Shown in pieces: positions 59,919 through 64,000 of a DNA stretch of 64,000 nucleotides. The stretch covers positions 1 to 64,000 of the forward strand of contig JAHJWO010000047.1 of NCBI GenBank assembly GCA_018828145.1, in the 5' to 3' direction. The notes below the pieces were generated by a model. That model was not told where the DNA came from, did no database searches, and saw only the letters and a program-made list of their open reading frames with translations. This stretch comes from Alphaproteobacteria bacterium (GTDB lineage: Bacteria > Pseudomonadota > Alphaproteobacteria > Rhizobiales > Devosiaceae). How positions within the stretch are numbered: the first letter of the stretch is position 1; each line of letters opens with the position of its first letter. Position numbers and translations under genes: made by a program.

Positions 59919-60848
59919 TCACAACTCCAGCGACCAGTATTGACCGTTGAGATCGACGCCGAAGGAATGGTGCGGTTCTTCCCGCTCCAGGGAGAAGCCG
60001 GCGCCCTGATAGATGCGGCGGGCCGAGACGAGGCAATCCTGGGTCCACAGGATGACGCGCCGGTAGCCTGACGCGCGCGAGAAGCGGACGGCTTCCTCGA
60101 CAAGGCGCTTGCCGATGCCCATGCCGCGAAAGGCCGGCTCGACATAGAGCATGCGGAGCTGGGCCGTGTTGGTAGAGCCCTCGGCTGCGGGGATGACATA
60201 GACGGAGCCGGCGATCTCGCCCCCCTGCTCGGCCACCCATAGCGACTTGGGCGGATTGGCTGGCGCGGCCTCGTAGTCGCTATAGAGGCGCGCGATCAGC
60301 GCCTCGAATTCGCCGTTCCAGCCCTGTTCGAGATGGTAGAGCAGGCCCTGGCGATGGATCAGCCAGCCGAGCTCGCCGATACGGTGGGGGCGAAGGATCA
60401 GCGGCTCGTCACCCGGCTCGCCCAACAGCGCCTCGATACGCCGCATGGCCCCGACGAGATCGCGCCGCCCGAACTCGTCGAGCGGTTCAAGCAGGCTGGT
60501 TGCAGCAGCGGCATCACTCATTTCGTTGAAGCGGCGGAAAAGTTCGTCGCCTTCGGGCGTCAGGGCCAACGGGACCAGGCGTTTGTCGCCGCTGCGCGGC
60601 AGCGTGGCGACAATGCCCTGATCCATCAGCCGCCAGACCAGGCGGCTCATCTGGCCGCGATCCATCTCAAGCGCATGGGCGATGAGCGCCGCGGTGGAGC
60701 TGCCATGCCTGCCAAGCTCGTAGATCACGCGCGCCTCGGCCAGGCTATAGGGGCTTTCATGCATGCCCTCTTCGAGCAGGCCGATGACCTTGGTGTAGAA
60801 GCGATTGAAGGCGCGAACCTGCGCAATATCGGCGGGGCTGACAGGCAT
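59919..60848 (-). CDS. MarR-GNAT fusion (transcription regulator with acetyltransferase domain)
   Basis: 309 aa. MarR-type winged helix in the first half (about 1-150: SPYSLAEARVIYELGRHGSSTAALIAHALEMDRGQMSRLVWRLMDQGI and the wing LPRSGDKRLVPL) joined to a GNAT domain (about 160-309) with the acetyl-CoA motif YVEPAFRGMGIGKRLVEEAV (R-x-x-G-x-G). Such fusions are common in proteobacteria but few have known substrates. The start at 60848 (MPVSPADIAQV) follows GGAG; upstream codons read through palindromic operators, so autorepression is likely. Confidence 0.88.
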   Translation of the reverse strand: MPVSPADIAQVRAFNRFYTKVIGLLEEGMHESPYSLAEARVIYELGRHGSSTAALIAHALEMDRGQMSRLVWRLMDQGIVATLPRSGDKRLVPLALTPEGDELFRRFNEMSDAAAATSLLEPLDEFGRRDLVGAMRRIEALLGEPGDEPLILRPHRIGELGWLIHRQGLLYHLEQGWNGEFEALIARLYSDYEAAPANPPKSLWVAEQGGEIAGSVYVIPAAEGSTNTAQLRMLYVEPAFRGMGIGKRLVEEAVRFSRASGYRRVILWTQDCLVSARRIYQGAGFSLEREEPHHSFGVDLNGQYWSLEL

Positions 60849-60857
60849 GATCCGGCT

Positions 60858-60905
60858 CCGGTTGATCGTTGACATAATCAACCGGTTAGTTGTCAGAGTC
60901 AACTA
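60858..60905. promoter_or_regulatory. Overlapping palindromes, probable MarR autoregulatory operators
   Basis: Three symmetrical elements: CCGGTTGAT..ATCAACCGG (60858-60885), GTTGA-CATAA-TCAAC nested inside (60868-60882) and TAGTTG-TCAGAGT-CAACTA (60887-60905). All use a TTGAC/GTCAA half-site typical of MarR proteins. They cover the region right before the MarR-GNAT start and touch the end of the leucyl aminopeptidase gene. Confidence 0.7.
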
Positions 60906-62252
60906 TGCCGGGTAACGCTGCTTCAGCACACCATAGATGGCGCGAATCCCCTGATCGGTGCCGCCATGGCTGCGACCGGGCCGCGCTTCGGGTGCCCAGC
61001 CATAGATATCGAGATGGGCCCAGGTCGTGGCCTCGCTGACGAAGCGTCGCAGGAACAGGGCGGCTGTCACCGAGCCGGCGAAGCCCCCACTGCCGGCGTT
61101 GTTCACATCGGCAATCTTGGAATTCATCATGGCGTCATAGGGCGACCACAGCGGCATCTGCCATAGCGGATCGTCGGATGCGGAGCCCTTGTCCATCAGC
61201 TCACGCGCCAGGGCATCGTCCGTTGAATAGAGCGGGGGCAGATCGGGGCCCAGTGCGACGCGGGCGGCGCCTGTGAGGGTCGCCAGATCGATCAGCAGAT
61301 CGGGATGTTCCTCATCGGCCAGCGCCAGCGCATCGGCCAGGATGAGGCGGCCCTCGGCATCGGTATTGCCAATCTCGACGGTGATACCCTTGCGGGACTT
61401 AAGCACGTCACCGGGGCGGAAGGCCGCGCCGGCAATGGCGTTTTCGACCACCGGGATCAGCACGCGCAGCCGAACGCGCAGCCTGGCCGAGACGATGGCA
61501 TGAGCCAGGCCAAGCACATTGGCGGCGCCGCCCATATCCTTCTTCATGATCAGCATGCCGGCCGGATTCTTGATGTCGAGCCCGCCGGTATCGAAGGTGA
61601 CGCCCTTGCCGACCAGCGTCACCTTGGGATCGCGCGCATTGCCCCAGGAGAGATCGATGAGACGCGGCGCCTGGGTGCTGGCGCGGCCGACGGCGTGGAT
61701 CATGGGGAAGTTGGCGCGCAGCAATTCATCGCCGGCAATGACCTTGATCTTCATCTTGCGTGCCGCGGCAAAGCCACGGATCTCGGCTTCGAAAGCGTCG
61801 GGCCCGAGATCGTTGGGCGGCGTGTTGATCAGGTCGCGCGCCAGGACGGCTGCCTCGACCAGCCGATCGACCTCGGCCGCGTCGGCGCGGCCCGGGCCGG
61901 CCAGCTCGGGAGCCGGCTTGCCCTCGCGGTAGCGATCGTAGCGATAGGCGCCGAGGCGGAAGCCGATTGCGGCCAGCGTCGGATCGCCATAGGCGCCTTC
62001 CAGCCGGTAGCGGCCCGCGGCCAGGGCCGCCCCGGCAAGGCCGGTGACCAGAGCGGGCCGATTGGCCGGCTTGCCCAGACCGAAGAGATAGGCCGCCAGG
62101 CCGCCATCCGCCTCGGGCAGCGCCAAGAGGCGCCCGCGCTGGCCGGTAAAGCCATTGGCTGCGGCCCAGGCGCCGTGCTTGGGCGGCAGCTCGGCGGCCG
62201 CAAGGCTCCCCTCTTCGACGCAGATGACGGGGATGATGGAAGCCTTGGCCAT
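60903..62252 (-). CDS. Leucyl aminopeptidase family (M17) protein
   Basis: 449 aa. The M17 catalytic domain has LVGKGVTFDTGGLDIK (metal Lys/Asp), MKKDMGGAANVLG and the signature NTDAEGRLILADAL, followed by DLATLTGAARVALG. It releases N-terminal residues from peptides with two metal ions. The N-terminal domain (1-150) is shorter than in PepA, as in many alphaproteobacterial PepB-like members. Its stop overlaps the MarR operator region. Confidence 0.92.
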   Translation of the reverse strand: MAKASIIPVICVEEGSLAAAELPPKHGAWAAANGFTGQRGRLLALPEADGGLAAYLFGLGKPANRPALVTGLAGAALAAGRYRLEGAYGDPTLAAIGFRLGAYRYDRYREGKPAPELAGPGRADAAEVDRLVEAAVLARDLINTPPNDLGPDAFEAEIRGFAAARKMKIKVIAGDELLRANFPMIHAVGRASTQAPRLIDLSWGNARDPKVTLVGKGVTFDTGGLDIKNPAGMLIMKKDMGGAANVLGLAHAIVSARLRVRLRVLIPVVENAIAGAAFRPGDVLKSRKGITVEIGNTDAEGRLILADALALADEEHPDLLIDLATLTGAARVALGPDLPPLYSTDDALARELMDKGSASDDPLWQMPLWSPYDAMMNSKIADVNNAGSGGFAGSVTAALFLRRFVSEATTWAHLDIYGWAPEARPGRSHGGTDQGIRAIYGVLKQRYPA

Positions 62253-62327
62253 GACGAACTCCAGGGTGTGCTGACCGCTCTTGTAGCGGGCCAGCCCGGG
62301 GGCGGCAACGCTGCCAATCGGGCCACT

Positions 62328-62342
62328 TTAACGGGGCGTTAG
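62328..62342 (+). promoter_or_regulatory. CtrA-like box upstream of tadD
   Basis: TTAA-CGGGGCG-TTAG is one mismatch from the CtrA consensus TTAA-N7-TTAA, 54 bp before the tadD start and followed by GGGTTAATG. CtrA controls Tad pilus genes in Caulobacter, so the position is suggestive. Short motifs occur by chance. Confidence 0.35.
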
Positions 62343-62395
62343 GGTTAATGACCTATTGAAATAAGGAGGGTGCCGCCGGGCCCGAGGAGTTGCAC

Positions 62396-63163
62396 GTGAC
62401 GTCGCTGGACCGCTTTTTCAGACCAATGCGGATGCTGCTGCTGGCCGGCGTGGCCGTGGTGGCGCTCGGCGCCTGTGCCTCCAATCGCGGCATGTCGGCG
62501 ACCGACTATTCCGGCCTGCCCGCGGGGCAGAGCCACCAGACCCTCGCCGAGCTGACCGCCCGCTACAAGGCCAACCCAAAGGACAAGGGCGTCGCCATCC
62601 ACTATGCCGCCGCCCTGCGCGCAGTGGGCCAGAGCAAGCAGGCCGTGGCGGTTCTGGAAATCAGCGTCAGCCACTACCCGCAGGATGCCGACATTGCCGC
62701 CGCCTATGCCAAGGCGCTGACCGCCGACGGCCGGTTCGAGCAATCGCTGCAGGTGCTGGACAATGTCATCCGGCCCGAAGCGCCGGACTGGAATGCCCTC
62801 CTCGTCAAGGGCGCGACACTCGACCAGCTCGGCCGCAACCAGGAAGCGCGGGCGCTCTATGCCCAGGCACTGGTCTATGCCCCGGGCGAGGCCTCGATCG
62901 AGGCCAATATCGGCCTCTCCTATGCCATGACCAACGAATTGCCCGCCGCCGAACAGCATCTGCGCCGGGCCGTGCAGATGCGCGGCGCCACCAGCCGCGT
63001 GCGGCAGAACCTGGCTCTCGTTATTGGCCTGCAGGGCCGGTTCGAGGAATGCCGCGCCATCTACGCCGCCGAACTCCCCCCCGAACAGGTCGAAAGCAAC
63101 ATGGCCTATGTGCGGGCGCTGCTGACCCAGCAAAACCGCTGGGACATGATCGAGAAGAGCTGA
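62396..63163 (+). CDS. tadD: TPR lipoprotein, Tad pilus assembly protein TadD-like
   Basis: 255 aa. The signal peptide ends in a lipobox VVALGAC (lipid-modified Cys27). At least four tetratricopeptide repeats follow (about 55-235), such as VAIHYAAALRAVGQSKQAVAVLE and ALLVKGATLDQLGRNQEARALY. TadD is an outer-membrane-linked lipoprotein that helps the TadA/RcpA secretin assemble. GAGGAG (62384-62389) is six bases before the GTG at 62396. It faces tadC, which supports the Tad assignment. Confidence 0.82.
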   Translation: MTSLDRFFRPMRMLLLAGVAVVALGACASNRGMSATDYSGLPAGQSHQTLAELTARYKANPKDKGVAIHYAAALRAVGQSKQAVAVLEISVSHYPQDADIAAAYAKALTADGRFEQSLQVLDNVIRPEAPDWNALLVKGATLDQLGRNQEARALYAQALVYAPGEASIEANIGLSYAMTNELPAAEQHLRRAVQMRGATSRVRQNLALVIGLQGRFEECRAIYAAELPPEQVESNMAYVRALLTQQNRWDMIEKS

Positions 63164-63186
63164 GCGTTCTCTCGCCGGCAAAAGCA

Positions 63187-63218
63187 AAAATCCCCGCGCG
63201 AGCGGGGATTTTGCGTTT
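63187..63218. terminator. Intrinsic bidirectional terminator between tadD and tadC
   Basis: AAAATCCCCGC, loop GCGA, GCGGGGATTTT: an eleven-pair stem with A-run on the left and T-run on the right. It serves the convergent tadD and tadC genes. Confidence 0.88.
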
Positions 63219-63240
63219 CTGCAGGTGGCTTTGGGCGTAA

Positions 63241-64000
63241 TCAGCCGGCGCCGCCATTGGCCATGACGCTGCCGACCGGGCCGCTGAAGACCTTGATCAT
63301 GGCGGGGGACAGGATGACGATGAACAGCACGGGCAGGAAGAACAGGATCAGCGGCACCGTGAGCTTGGGCGGCAGGGAGGCGGCTTTCTTCTCGGCCTCC
63401 ATCATGCGCTGCTCGCGGCCTTCCTCGGCCATGACGCGCAGCGCCTGGCCGACGGAGGTGCCGTAGCGGTCGGCCTGGATCAGGGCCGTCATCACCGACT
63501 TGACGCCGTCGAGCCCGGTGCGGCGGCCCAGATTGTCATAGGCGCGGCCGCGATCCTCGAGGAAAGCGAGTTCGGCCGTGGTCAGGGTCAGCTCCTCGGC
63601 CAGTTCGGGGCTCTGCTGGTCGATTTCCCGCGCGACGCGCTTGAAGGCATGCTCCATCGACATGCCGGACTCCACGCAGAGCAGCATCAGGTCGAGGCAA
63701 TCGGGCCAGGCGCGACGGATCGAGGCCTGCCGCTTGGTGGTGGTGTTCTTGAGCAGCACGTTGGGCAGGTAGGCGCCAACCAGCGCGGCACCGATGGCAT
63801 AGGTGAGGTTGAGATAGAGCGGGCGGCCACCGGGGGCCAGCACCAGCACATAGAAGGTCACCAGCAGGAAGATGGCGATCGGCGCGGCCATGCGCATGAA
63901 GAGGAATGTGGTCAGGTGCCCCTGCCCGCGAAAGCCGGCCATGGCCAGCTTGTCGACGGTGGCATCATCCTGGAACGCCTTCTTGAGATCGAAGCGGTCG
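63241..64000 (-). CDS. tadC: Tad secretion system inner-membrane protein TadC (5' end beyond window)
   Basis: 252 codons visible; the frame is open to the right edge (…DRFDLKKAFQDDATVDKLAMAGFRGQG), so the true start lies outside. Type II/IV secretion F domain with CLDLMLLCVESGMSMEHAFKRVA and VMTALIQADRYGTSVGQALRVMAEE, and membrane segments near the middle and C-terminal end (LTVPLILFFLPVLFIVILSP). TadC forms the platform with TadB for Tad/Flp pilus assembly. The ATG at 63942 is internal, not the start. Confidence 0.9.
   Translation of the reverse strand, partial: DRFDLKKAFQDDATVDKLAMAGFRGQGHLTTFLFMRMAAPIAIFLLVTFYVLVLAPGGRPLYLNLTYAIGAALVGAYLPNVLLKNTTTKRQASIRRAWPDCLDLMLLCVESGMSMEHAFKRVAREIDQQSPELAEELTLTTAELAFLEDRGRAYDNLGRRTGLDGVKSVMTALIQADRYGTSVGQALRVMAEEGREQRMMEAEKKAASLPPKLTVPLILFFLPVLFIVILSPAMIKVFSGPVGSVMANGGAG

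Noticed and set aside
1..64000. CRISPR array, tRNA, rRNA, insertion sequence or prophage
   Set aside because: None found on reading. The repeated units are palindromes of varied spacing, not spacer-separated direct repeats, and no transposase or integrase is seen.

Overview
The window is GC-rich chromosomal DNA from an alphaproteobacterium, most likely order Hyphomicrobiales (Rhizobiales) and plausibly Devosia or a relative. This rests on family-level gene content and order (dapD/dapE beside truA-fmt-def; dnaX-ybaB-recR with a small SRP RNA just upstream of dnaX), on Tad pilus genes, and on dispersed GC-rich palindromic repeats. No database search was possible. I see no tRNA, rRNA, insertion sequence, phage or CRISPR array.

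Regions. 0-3 kb: PhoR-type kinase, PPK2 polyphosphate kinase, RpiR regulator. 3.2-9.6 kb: a five-gene plus-strand operon (N-formylglutamate amidohydrolase family, ethanolamine-type permease, glutamine-synthetase-like ligase, aldehyde dehydrogenase, iron alcohol dehydrogenase) that reads as a gamma-glutamylated amino-alcohol pathway. 9.6-13.8 kb: hexuronate-type genes (mannonate/mannitol oxidoreductase, KDG kinase, zinc dehydrogenase) with DUF924. 13.8-21.6 kb: ring-cleavage-type VOC protein, chemoreceptor, ABC exporter, lipid kinase, a 42-aa membrane protein outside usual length cutoffs, M29 aminopeptidase.

21.6-38.4 kb is the main accessory block, a sugar-acid catabolic island. A minus-strand operon encodes a CUT1 sugar ABC transporter, two enolase-superfamily dehydratases and a short-chain dehydrogenase. 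A plus-strand set encodes an IclR regulator, lactonase, mutarotase, Gfo/Idh/MocA dehydrogenase, two MaoC hydratases, a class III CoA-transferase, a solute-binding-protein fold without a signal peptide, and a TIM-barrel isomerase. The first set spells out the non-phosphorylative L-fucose (6-deoxysugar) route. The CoA genes are not part of that textbook route and are the best candidate here for an undescribed branch. Both operons share a TGTGAA-N7-TTCACA-type operator and a second repeated motif, which ties them into one regulon.

38.4-64 kb is mostly housekeeping: PAS-GGDEF protein, FAD disulfide oxidoreductase, dapD-DUF805-dapE and two membrane proteins, truA-fmt-def, rmuC, an acidic hypothetical, a Tat-exported dienelactone hydrolase, recR-ybaB-dnaX, SRP RNA, methyltransferase, a 55-aa small protein, DUF817, LOG-family protein, pheA, membrane cytochrome c, hydroxyacid reductase, MarR-GNAT fusion, leucyl aminopeptidase, and tadD and tadC (tadC runs off the right end).

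Two repeat families stand out: CCTCCCC-type palindromes, often in inverted pairs and concentrated in the sugar island, and a three-copy two-hairpin element of about 85 bp whose stems show compensatory changes.
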